DNA of 64,000 nucleotides from Enoplolaimus lenunculus (lineage: Eukaryota; Nematoda; Enoplea; Enoplida; Thoracostomopsidae). Of the stretch, positions 55,682 to 64,000 are shown piece after piece. A program made the position numbers and the translations under genes. Under the pieces are notes generated by a model. The model worked only from the letters and a program-made list of their open reading frames with translations. It searched no databases and was not told the origin of the DNA. Within the stretch, counting starts at the first letter, position 1; every line of letters begins with the position of its first letter. Location: assembly GCA_030248215.1 (NCBI GenBank), contig JASANG010003323.1:186001-250000 (forward strand), given 5' to 3'.

Positions 55682-55889
55682 CACTGCAAAAAATGGTGTG
55701 TCAAATCGACTCTTTTCGAAATAGGCTTTTCACGGCTACATAAACTGAGTTAAATCCGACTCGGTCAGAGTCAAACGTGTGACTCAGTGAATCGGATTTG
55801 GCCCTGGCGAGTAGAATTTGACTCAGTTTGTGTAGTCCCGAAAAGCCTAATTCGGAAAGAGTCAATTTGACACACCATTTTTTGCAGTG
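55682..55889. mobile_element. Family A MITE, complete
   Basis: TA-flanked; CACTGCAAAAAATGGTGTG to ATTTTTTGCAGTG. Confidence 0.9.
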
Positions 55890-55919
55890 TACAATATTTT
55901 AAAATACAAACAATGGCTC

Positions 55920-56165
55920 GTGTCAAGCGGGCGGGCCAAAACCTTAGCCTAACCTAGGCCAAACAAAAAAACTAGTCTACAGCTTACTCTATTGCAGTCC
56001 CACGTAACAACGTTCCGCACCTGATATTTACATCAGCCAACGTGCGGAACGTTTTTCTTATAAGACTGCTATAGAGTAAGCTTACGTTTTAGACTAATTT
56101 TCTTAGCTTTGCTTAGGCTTAGGAATATGCTTATACTGTTGTTACAGCTTTGTTCCATGACATTG
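55920..56165. mobile_element. Two family C fragments, head to head
   Basis: The first (to CATCAGCC at 56036) and second (GTGCGGAACGTTTTTCTTAT onward to TGTTCCATGACATTG) meet with opposite polarity. Confidence 0.6.
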
Positions 56166-56431
56166 TCTCAATGACTATGCGGTGTGTTTTTGTGAATCAA
56201 AGCGGATATGAAGCCTTTTAGCAGCTTAAACGCAAGAAATATTAATAAACAGATAGCAAAAACGCGCTGCAACCGAATTGAGAGAATAAATATAGAAAAA
56301 GGAAAGTGTTTATATGCCCAAATATAGAAAACTTTGTTGTTTTGTTAATTTTTTATCCGGTTTTGTTTTATATTAATGTTTAATTTTAAAGACCTGACAT
56401 GAATTCTGTTTGATAAAGTATTTAAATTTTG

Positions 56432-56590
56432 GGCCCATGTAAAGATCAGTGGCGGAACATTTTTCTATGGGACTAGAAAAGAGTAAGCTTAAGCTGTAGA
56501 CTAGTTTTTTTTACTTGGCTTAGGCTTAGGAAAATAATTTCATTCTTACGCTTAGGCTTAGGTATATGCTTCTAAACACTGTTCAAAACG
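56432..56590. mobile_element. Family C element
   Basis: GGGCCCATGTAAAGATCAGTG; right end lost after CTAAACACTGTTC. Confidence 0.65.
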
Positions 56591-56896
56591 AGAGCTGATT
56601 TTTGTCAAAATTATATACTAAGTTGGGCCCAAAAACGAAACAATCTGAAAATATAAGACATATATGTCTTAAAAAGCGAAAAAACCTATCAGAACCTGTG
56701 CAAACGATTACAGCAGCATCGTGCCGCTGTGAACGATGCACAAAGGCCCACTAACAAGCCAAATTTCAAAGTTAACCTGTTCATTTACGGATTCGAATGT
56801 CACACGAACTATAATCAACTGATGATAGGTGCCACACACATTTTAAAATACGGACGAGAGTCCAGTGTCCCGTATGCTTCCCTATAAAATATATAC

Positions 56897-57012
56897 CTAA
56901 TGATTAGTTTTGGCGATATGACAATATATTTCCAACGACCGCAACACGAATTTATACGACGATACGATTGGCCAAATTTTGCAGGGGCAGTATTAATTTC
57001 AAACAAACGAAT
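56897..57012 (-). CDS. Candidate internal exon
   Basis: Minus strand: acceptor TCATCCATTCAG, donor AG-GTATAT. The frame reads IRLFEINTAPAKFGQSYRRI, then NSCCGRWKYIVISPKLII. 38 codons, phase 0 in and 2 out. Family unknown. Confidence 0.35.
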
Positions 57013-57307
57013 CTGAATGGATGAAATTTTGTGAAAAACGAAAACGGCCATATCTATAAAACCAATAAGAATTAAGTATCAATAATAGCAAGAAAGAATA
57101 ACTAATTTCCTGAAGCTAATTGGTTGATTGCGAAAGATGCGAAATTTAGGCATAAATTACCATTTATACATGCAAAGATCTGTGACAACTGGACAAATTC
57201 AAATTTTAGCTGTGGTCAGTAATGGTTCTATTTTAGAAAATCACTTAGTAATTTTTGTTTTGCTATTTAAATTACATTAAATATTCTGTAAATACGCCTT
57301 TTACCTA

Positions 57308-57559
57308 CACTGTAAATTTCAATGAGTTGATTTCAACTCAGAATGAGTTGAATCACTCAGACTGAGATAGGACTATCAGAACTTAGAATTTTGAGTTTAT
57401 TCAAATTATTCTGAGTTAATTATCTCACACTTGGTGAAATCAACTCATTGTGAGAATCATCGCAGCTCAGAGTGAGTTAGGTAATGTTTGCTGATTTTAA
57501 TTCAGAAATAACTAACTCGCTAGCTGAATTGATTAATCAACTCATTGGAATTTACAGTG
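57308..57559. mobile_element. Family B MITE, complete
   Basis: TA-flanked; CACTGTAAATTTCAATGAGT to ATTGGAATTTACAGTG. Confidence 0.9.
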
Positions 57560-57769
57560 TACTCATGAAAGGCGGTCCAAGCTTTTGGGGGCTAAACTGA
57601 TCCGACATGCGGATTTCATGAATATTTACGCCTTTAGCGAAATTCTAATTTAACTATTCACACTTTAATTCGTTTATATAAGCTGGTTCCATTTTCACAA
57701 GCTCCGTGGGTCCTCAAATACCCAAAAGACAGATTTCATATACCAACATTTCATTAAACAAAATAACTG

Positions 57770-57933
57770 CACAGCAAAAAATGGTGAGTCAAATTGACTC
57801 TCTCCGAAAAAGTCGCTACGGGACTACGCAAACTAAGTCATATTCGACTCCGCCAGAGTCAAATTCGACTCACTGAGTCGCACGTTTTTACTCTGGCGGA
57901 GTCGAATCTGACTCAGTTTGCGTAGTCCCGCGC
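57770..57933. mobile_element. Family A MITE, right arm missing
   Basis: CACAGCAAAAAATGGTGAG through GAGTCGAATCTGACTC, then cut off at TAGTCCCG next to the Penelope-like fragment. Confidence 0.75.
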
Positions 57934-57941
57934 CCGCATAA

Positions 57942-58435
57942 CCTTAAAAATATAGTTACGACGTCTTTCCACGTTAGCTCATTGTTTACCAACATTCCAG
58001 AAAACAAAACAATGGAAATCATTAAATACGCGATTTCGATGGACGTTTTGATAACTGAATTCCCGACTGATTTCTTGATCCGTGCCGTCGAATTATGTGC
58101 CTCGAACCTCAAATTTATTTTCAACAATAAAATTTATGACCAAACACGATAGCGTTGCCATCGGCTCACCCTTAGGCTCAGCCATTGCAAATATATTTAT
58201 GGTATGGTTTGAAAATAAATCACTCAATGAGTACCCTAACGAATTTAAAACCACAATTCTACAAAAGATAATATGTAGATGACACTTTCGTAATTTTCAA
58301 TAACGTTCAACAAGCCGAACGGTTCAAAGAAACATTTTTGAATAACCAACATCTCAAAATTATTAAATTCACCTCAGAATTCGAGGTTGAAATATACTCT
58401 ACCTTTCCTGGATATAAACATTACCAGGAACCCGG
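57942..58435 (+). mobile_element. Penelope-like reverse transcriptase fragment
   Basis: Successive translated motifs fit Penelope-like elements: HVSSLFTNIPENKTMEIIKY; FLIRAVELCASNLKFIFNNK; VAIGSPLGSAIANIFMVWFE; and YVDDTFVIFNN with the YVDD-type active site; then IIKFTSEFE. The motifs are not all in one frame, so the copy is broken and old. No endonuclease domain or LTR-like ends are seen. Confidence 0.8.
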
Positions 58436-59040
58436 ATACAGGTAACGGTGCCACAGTCCTTTTCAGGAACAACACCTAATTGAACCGAATCCTTAATTGC
58501 TAACCATTATGCCACTCAAGTACACAGTTAATTTAATTAACTGCCTATTTTTTCGTTGCTTTAGTCTACATATATATATATAAATATATATATATTCACT
58601 TTACAGACACTTTCGCGGTTAATGGCTACCATTTGTCCGTTAACACTGATTATTTTAGGCTGATTAAATATAAGAACAATAACAGATCCTAAATACTACG
58701 AAATCACACTCTAATTATTAGCTAAATTATTATATTAATAATAGATAAGTTCGTATCTACGCGAACCTCACTGAACCCAAACTAAATTGCTATGTTTGCT
58801 TTATTCATTGGTAAATTAATAACGTTTATTACTGAACGTTGGTAATGGGTATAATTGTAAGCTGACTGTTAGTTTTTCGATAGCTGGCTATTGGGCTAAG
58901 TTCCGCGTGTTTCTATCGAGCGGTTTGGCAACGTCTTCGCCTGCTTAGAAGACAAGCGGAAGTTTAGGAAGGCTAAGAAAGTCGGAACGATTTTTGGGGT
59001 TGTCGAACAGGAGGTTTAGGAGCTAACAGCCCACAAGGTA
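58436..59040. other. Region without clear features
   Basis: Holds a short TATA-palindrome at 58569-58596 and a weak tRNA-like box A on the minus strand near 58505 (GGCATAATGGTTAGC). No coding exon recognised. Confidence 0.35.
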
Positions 59041-59041
59041 C

Positions 59042-59485
59042 GCTGTAAATTCTGATGAGTTGATTATATCTACTCAGAGAGAATTAGTTATTTCTGGTTA
59101 CTTCTGAGGCAATAAAAGCCAGAGTGGATATTCGCTATTTAATAAAAGTGTGCAACTGGACACATTCTATGTAGAAAAAATGTACCCGGCACGCGTTGCG
59201 TTTTCGGCCGACCCCAGTTATTTAGAGGGTGGTATAACCAGTGCAAACCATGGCACTTTACGTACGCAGCAGCAAACATGCTCCCGTTACAGTTTAATTT
59301 AGGGGTATTGATGTGATAGCGACCCCACCACTAAACAAGCGGGTGGTCGGCCAAAAACGCCCGGTGGTACATGTTTTACCACGTGGGAACAAAAAAGTTG
59401 CACACTCTTGTCAAAATCCAGTCTTGATAAAAGTAAACATTAACTCAGTCTGAGCTGATTTAATTCGGGTTGAATTGAATTTTAA
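59042..59485. mobile_element. Family B MITE split by a family M element
   Basis: Left arm GCTGTAAATTCTGATGAGT, right arm TAAACATTAACTCAGTCTGAG; decayed. Confidence 0.5.
59145..59407. mobile_element. Family M element
   Basis: AAGTGTGCAACTGGACAC to AAAAAGTTGCACACTCTT, inverted ends; TTATTTAGAGGGTGG inside matches 43155. Confidence 0.65.
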
Positions 59486-59707
59486 ACCCGTCGCGAACGA
59501 AATGAGCGAATAGGCAACGCAAATTTTTGCCTTAAATGTTTTAAATTTAACACAAAACTTTACATTTGGTGGATTTTTAGGGGTGACGTATTTTTCAAGA
59601 GGTGTCCACCAAAGTGGGATGTGGGTAGGGATTTTTCAAACGACCCACGGTCCCACGCAAATCAGAATCGCGGGATTACCCGTGCGTTAAAAAAATCTGC
59701 CCACGAT

Positions 59708-59806
59708 CCAGCTTAGGCTTAGCGTACACTTTTATGCTTATGCTTTACGCTCAAAAATATGCTTATACTATACTACTGTTACGGCGCTTTTCTATACATT
59801 GGCCCC
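59708..59806. mobile_element. Family C fragment, right end
   Basis: Two TTAGGC hexamers, then ATGCTTATACTATACTACTG and TTCTATACATTGGCC. Confidence 0.6.
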
Positions 59807-60133
59807 AAAATTGCGCAAATTTCAACGAATATTAAAAAAAACAACTGTTTACATTTCTAATTATATTTTATTATATTTGGCAAAGGAAACTTATATTCAT
59901 GACACAGCAGCAACGGCTGACTATTTCATTCGTATTTCAACCTATATTTCCGTGAAAGGTCAGTTACGTATTTGACCTATATTTCCGTTTAAATTTTATT
60001 GTTTTGGGGGGTAAATATCCCAAGCGAAATTGTGTAAACTACTCATTTATTTGATAAAAGGGAAAATATTATTTTTCGTGCTAAAATTTAGTCACGTCGA
60101 CAATTTTCAATATGATAACAAAATTTAACAGTG

Positions 60134-60292
60134 CAGTGGGAAATTGAATTTTCGAAATTTCCTTTATCTACGGTTTTCTTTTTCGTAAGTTGTAAATTGA
60201 AGTTGATAAATCATTATCAATTTACTACTCGCTTTTATAAAACTTGACGGCAAAGGGAAATTGGAAAAGTTTTAAGATTCAATTTCCCACTG
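60134..60292. mobile_element. Short MITE with CAGTGGGAAATTGAAT ends
   Basis: CAGTGGGAAATTGAATTTT and its inverse AAGATTCAATTTCCCACTG bound 159 bp. The CAGTG start is hAT-like, but no 8-bp duplication is visible. Confidence 0.65.
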
Positions 60293-60589
60293 CTACCCTT
60301 TTTCCAAACTCAAGTTGGAAAAAGGCGTTTTTGATTTCCACAAGCCGAGCGCAAATTAATGTGAATGACGCATAACTGTGCATTTAATTAAAGTCTAAAC
60401 ACTTGAGAACTTGCGGTGTTTATTTTAGCCGATCCTGAAGAAATTTAACAAAACAAGCCCTTTGAAGCATCTTTCAACTTGGATTACGGTGCCATTTTAG
60501 AAAAATCATTCATTCTCACGGACACTAACCGTAAACATTTGCTGCTGTTTAGAAGCATAATATGAAAATATTTGCATATGTGACTTGGG

Positions 60590-60768
60590 GCCAATGAACA
60601 AGGCCGTGACAGTAGTATACACATATTCGTAAAAGCCGAAGCGTAAGGACAAGTTTATACCTAAGCCTAATCGTAAAGACTAAGCAAAAAATTTATAGTG
60701 TAATGCTTAAGTTTAAAATGTTGCAGTCCCAGAGTAAAACGTTTCGCCTCTGATATTTAGACGTGTCA
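60590..60768. mobile_element. Family C element
   Basis: GGGCCAATGAACAAGGCCG to CTGATATTTAGACGTGTC; GTGACTTG and GCGACTTG near the two ends suggest the target duplication. Confidence 0.65.
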
Positions 60769-60794
60769 GCGACTTGATTATGTTTGAAAACGTA

Positions 60795-61004
60795 CACAGC
60801 AAAAAATAGTGAGTCAAATTGACTCTCTCCGAAATAGGCTCTATGGGACTACACAAATTGAGTCAAAATTCGACTCCGGCAGAGTCAAATTCGATTCACT
60901 GAGTCGCATGTTTGACTCTGGCGGAGTCGAATTTGACTCAGTTTGTGTAGTCCCGTAGAGCCTATTTCGGAGAGAGTCAATTTGACTCATTATTTTTTGC
61001 AGTG
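60795..61004. mobile_element. Family A MITE, complete
   Basis: TA-flanked; CACAGCAAAAAATAGTGAG to TATTTTTTGCAGTG. Confidence 0.9.
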
Positions 61005-61384
61005 TATAGCTATTAATAAAAACTGCATAGTATACGGTTTAGCTAAATATATTGCTGGTAATTTCTAGCAGTTCAACTCACATTTTTGAAATGCACGAAA
61101 ATAAGTAATAAAATCCTTCTATATATTGAGTCACCAGCGGGTGGTAAAAAATTGGCAGTTTTTACCTGCGCCAAACCTTTCAGAGTTTTAAGGTGCAAAA
61201 CATTCCTATTAAACTAAGCTAGTCAGTGAGCGTTGAAAAAGCAAAAATTCTGTGGTTTTCTAAGTTGCTTTTGGAATTTTGTAGTTTCTTGTAAATCTTA
61301 CATGAAGTAAATTTCATTGGAGCTTAAATGCAAAACTTCATCAAAATGCAAATCACCAACGATCTTTAATATACTTGTCTATTG
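61005..61384. other. No feature seen
   Basis: AT-rich unique sequence. Confidence 0.4.
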
Positions 61385-61470
61385 AGTATGCCTAAGCAAA
61401 AAAATATATTTAAAGCTTAAGCTTATTCTATGGCCGTCCTCCAAAAAATATTCACTTCTATGATATTTAC
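61385..61470. mobile_element. Family C fragment
   Basis: TTTAAAGCTTAAGCTTATTC and TGATATTTACATTTC remain. Confidence 0.5.
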
Positions 61471-61650
61471 ATTTCACATTTCTAAAAGCGACCGTTTGTA
61501 AAATTGCAAGCTATGATAATACAGACTGTTAATTTTTTAATAGTAAATAACTTGAGGAAAAAATCATCTGAATCGGCATGAAAATATTTATAAAAATACC
61601 ACATGGGCCAGAGTTTTTTCCGAAAAGCCTGCCTTAAAAATTTATGCATA

Positions 61651-61859
61651 CACTGCAATAAATGGTAAGTCAAATTGACTCTCTCCGAAATAGGCTCTAC
61701 GGGACTAAACAAACTGGATCATGTTCGACGCTGCCTGGGTCAAACGTGCGACTCGGTGAGTAGAATTTGACTCCGGCTGAGTCGAATTTGACTCAGTTTG
61801 TGTGGTCCCGTAGAGCTTATTTCGGAGAGAGTCAATTTGACTCAGCATTTTTTGCAGTG
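61651..61859. mobile_element. Family A MITE, complete
   Basis: TA-flanked; CACTGCAATAAATGGTAAG to ATTTTTTGCAGTG. Confidence 0.9.
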
Positions 61860-61919
61860 TAGCTAAATTTTAAAATTAAGCGAAACTTTATATACAATTA
61901 AATTATTTTTGATGAAAAA

Positions 61920-62145
61920 TACAACGAGTTGATTAATAAACTCAGTGAGAGAATTAGTTATTCTGATTATTTCTAAGTTAATAACGGTAAAAACAAGCTG
62001 ACTCTGAGCTGATGTAATTCTGGCTGAAATAAATAGTTCACAATGCGTTCAAACAATTTAGAATTCTGAGTTCTGAAAGACCTCACTTCTGTGTGGATTC
62101 CGCTCATACTGAGTTTAAAATCAACTCTCTAGATTACCAGTGAAG
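61920..62145. mobile_element. Family B MITE, ends worn
   Basis: CAACGAGTTGATTAATAAAC to AACTCTCTAGATTACCAGTG. Confidence 0.65.
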
Positions 62146-62301
62146 CATACGACTTCGTTAGTGGGTTGTTCTATACTTGGGCCGATATTAGAACGTCTGA
62201 CAGATAATGCACCAAGCCAAAAGTTGAAACACTGAAAAGAGTGCTTTTTATCTTACCCACCAAGCATAAAATTAAAATGCCGATCCTAAAGTTTAAGTAT
62301 G

Positions 62302-62504
62302 CACTGTAAAAAATGGGGAGTCAAATTGACTCTCTTGGAAACAGGCTTTTCCTGACTCCGCAAACAAACTGAGTCAAATTTGACTCCGCCAGAGTCAACA
62401 GTGAACCGAATTTGACTCTGGCGGATTCAGATTTGGCTCAGTTTATGTAGTCAGAGAAAGCCTATTTCCGAGAGAGTCAATTTGACTCCCCATTTTTTAC
62501 AGCG
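62302..62504. mobile_element. Family A MITE, complete
   Basis: CACTGTAAAAAATGGGGAG to CCATTTTTTACAGCG. Confidence 0.85.
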
Positions 62505-62547
62505 TGGCTAAATTGAAATATCTTCTATAGATTTGAACTGAACCCTA

Positions 62548-62798
62548 CACTGTAAATTTCAGTGAGTTGATTGTAAGTCAGAATGAATTAAATCACTCAA
62601 TCTGAGTTAGGACTATCAGGACTCACAATCCGAGTTGATTCAACACAATCTGATTTAATTAATCAACTCACCCGGAGTCAACTCAACTCACATAGAAAAT
62701 CAACTCAACTCAACTTGAGTTAAAGTTTACTGTTATTAACTCAGAAATAACTAACTTTCCGTCTGAGCTGATTGATTAACTTACTGGGATTTACAGTG
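62548..62798. mobile_element. Family B MITE, complete
   Basis: TA-flanked; CACTGTAAATTTCAGTGAGT to CTGGGATTTACAGTG. Confidence 0.9.
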
Positions 62799-62897
62799 TA
62801 ATCACACTTGCAAGTTGGCATTGTCTCATTATTAATTTTAATAAAACGTTTGAGCATGGCTTACGGTTTGATATATAAAATATTCTTGAGCCCAATG

Positions 62898-63372
62898 ACC
62901 AGATTCTTAAATGTATATAGCAACTATCGTCAGTTAGTAATTGGTTTTTAAACTCACTACACTGTAAATTCCAATGAGTTGATTAATCAATTCATCTAGC
63001 GAGTTAGTTATTTCTGAATTTAAATCAGTATACATTAACTCACTCTGAGTTGAGTTGATTCTCACTCTCAGTTGAGTTGAATGTGGGTGAGTTGATTAAT
63101 TAACTCAGAATGAATTGAATAAAATTCAAAATTCTGAGTCCTGATAGTCCTAACTCAGACTGAGCGATTCAACTGATTCTGAGTTAAAATCAACTGACTG
63201 AAATTTACAGTGTAACTATGTTTTGTTGTTGAACTCAAACTTGCTACAGGAGTATAGAGCGAGATATGAAAAATGTGTTGAATCTTGAGCCTCAGCATTC
63301 CCTGGTTCCAAAGATACAAGGCTTATCATTAACTGGTGACAGGTGCTACAACCATTTAAGAATACAGGCCTA
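62898..63372. mobile_element. Family E element split by a family B MITE
   Basis: CCAGATTCTTAAATGTATATAG begins the E copy; after the MITE it resumes at GTTGTTGAACTCAAACTTGC and ends CATTTAAGAATACAGGCC. Confidence 0.7.
62960..63212. mobile_element. Family B MITE nested in family E
   Basis: TA-flanked; CACTGTAAATTCCAATGAGT to CTGAAATTTACAGTG. Confidence 0.9.
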
Positions 63373-63429
63373 AGTCTAAGAACTTATGTCTGAATTTAAC
63401 AATTTACGCCAAGTAGTATAAATTCGAAG

Positions 63430-63659
63430 CCATCTATGTCAAATTTAGTGCAATATGAGTTAGAACTATCAGAAGTAACTCAGTATTCTGATTCAATTCA
63501 ACTCATTCTGAGTTAATTTATCAACTACACCCAAAATCAACTCAACTCAGGGTGAGAATCAACTCAACTCAGATAAAGTTAGTGTTTACAAATATTAATT
63601 TAGAAATAACTAACTCGCTAGTAAGAGTTGATTAGTTTAACTCAGCGGAATTTACAGTG
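63430..63659. mobile_element. Family B MITE, left end worn
   Basis: Ends GCGGAATTTACAGTG, about 25 bases from the stop codon of the EF-hand exon. Confidence 0.7.
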
Positions 63660-63684
63660 ACACACGTTTTCAAAACAGTCATAT

Positions 63685-63891
63685 TTACATTCTTCGTTGT
63701 CGCTGAAACATTTCTTCGGCATCTTCAAGCATATAATTGCGAACCATTTGAGCAAACGCGTCGTAGGATAAATGCTTTTGACCAGCAACATCAGCTTCGT
63801 TAAAAATTTCAGCGATTTCTTGCGCCGTAAATCCGCCGATGTCTTTGAAAACGCGAGTAAACTCGTACTCAGAGATAACACCGTCGCCGTC
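63685..63891 (-). CDS. Last exon of an EF-hand protein
   Basis: Minus strand: acceptor CTATTTTAAG, then 68 codons in phase 0 and TAA. It starts inside an EF-hand loop (DGDGVISEYEF, loop positions 3-12, so positions 1-2 are in the exon upstream of the window). A second helix-loop-helix follows: FTAQEIAEIFNEADVAGQKH, then LSYDAFAQMVRNYM. The first loop has the acidic pattern for calcium binding. The second (DVAGQKHLSYDA) lacks the acidic residues at positions 3, 5 and 12 and probably does not bind. The tail is EDAEEMFQRQRRM. This is calmodulin/troponin-C-like in layout, but too short to name. Confidence 0.8.
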   Translation of the reverse strand, partial: DGDGVISEYEFTRVFKDIGGFTAQEIAEIFNEADVAGQKHLSYDAFAQMVRNYMLEDAEEMFQRQRRM

Positions 63892-63936
63892 CTTAAAATA
63901 GAAAAATTTCACATTTTAGGCTGTAATCCGCGATTT

Positions 63937-64000
63937 CACTGTAATTTGCAATGAGTTAATTAATCAACTCAGACAGAAAGTTAGTTGTTTTTACGTTAAC
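63937..64000. mobile_element. Family B MITE, cut by the window end
   Basis: CACTGTAATTTGCAATGAGT onward, in the intron of the EF-hand gene. Confidence 0.8.

Noticed and set aside
57888-58127. Minus-strand frame of 79 residues with an acceptor-like TTTTTAAG
   Set aside because: It is antisense to the Penelope-like reverse transcriptase motifs, which are far more specific.

Overview
The window looks like a gene-poor, repeat-saturated stretch of a eukaryotic nuclear genome, most likely a nematode. The main reason is the hexamer TTAGGC, the canonical nematode telomere repeat, which occurs here in dozens of short internal arrays. A secreted gene of the nematode DUF19/T20D4.11 type and a four-helix membrane gene point the same way. 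Genes are short and AT-rich, and are split by introns of 0.7 to 6.2 kb that are packed with mobile elements.

Host genes I can assemble from start codons, splice sites with matching phases and stops are: the 3' end of an unknown gene (1-2719, +); a 253-residue secreted cysteine-rich protein in two exons (7357-10296, +); a four-transmembrane protein in four exons (12926-18002, -); a 222-residue secreted cysteine-rich protein in two exons (26053-32940, -); a small gene broken by a transposon (34189-34861, +); a CNRIP1 (cannabinoid receptor-interacting protein 1) orthologue in three exons (39314-41213, -); and the last exon of an EF-hand gene (63685-63891, -). About a dozen more single-exon candidates have good splice signals but no recognised family.

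The rest is mostly short non-autonomous DNA elements. Family C has GGCC...GGCC ends, 8-bp target duplications and a core of TTAGGC telomere hexamers. Families A and B are TA-flanked palindromes with CACTG...CAGTG ends, and the A ends look like splice sites. Family S is a TTAA-flanked, piggyBac-like element with a tRNA-like core. Families D, E, F, H, I, J and M are further dispersed repeats whose letters are mine. There is also a 1.4-kb terminal-inverted-repeat element (24012-25452), a Penelope-like reverse transcriptase fragment (57942-58435), and a 5.65-kb insertion with TG...CA ends lying inside a family C copy inside an intron (26567-32217). Satellites include a 2-kb array of a 22-bp unit apparently derived from the end of family C, a 35-bp hairpin array, and 19-bp, ~50-bp and ~178-bp arrays.

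Region by region: 0-7 kb holds one gene end and the 22-bp satellite; 7-18 kb has two well-supported genes with MITE-filled introns; 18-25 kb is mostly MITEs; 26-33 kb is one gene stretched by nested insertion; 33-42 kb has the broken small gene and CNRIP1; 42-57 kb has minisatellites and isolated exons; 57-64 kb is almost all MITEs, ending in the EF-hand exon. The genes share no evident pathway and form no operon.
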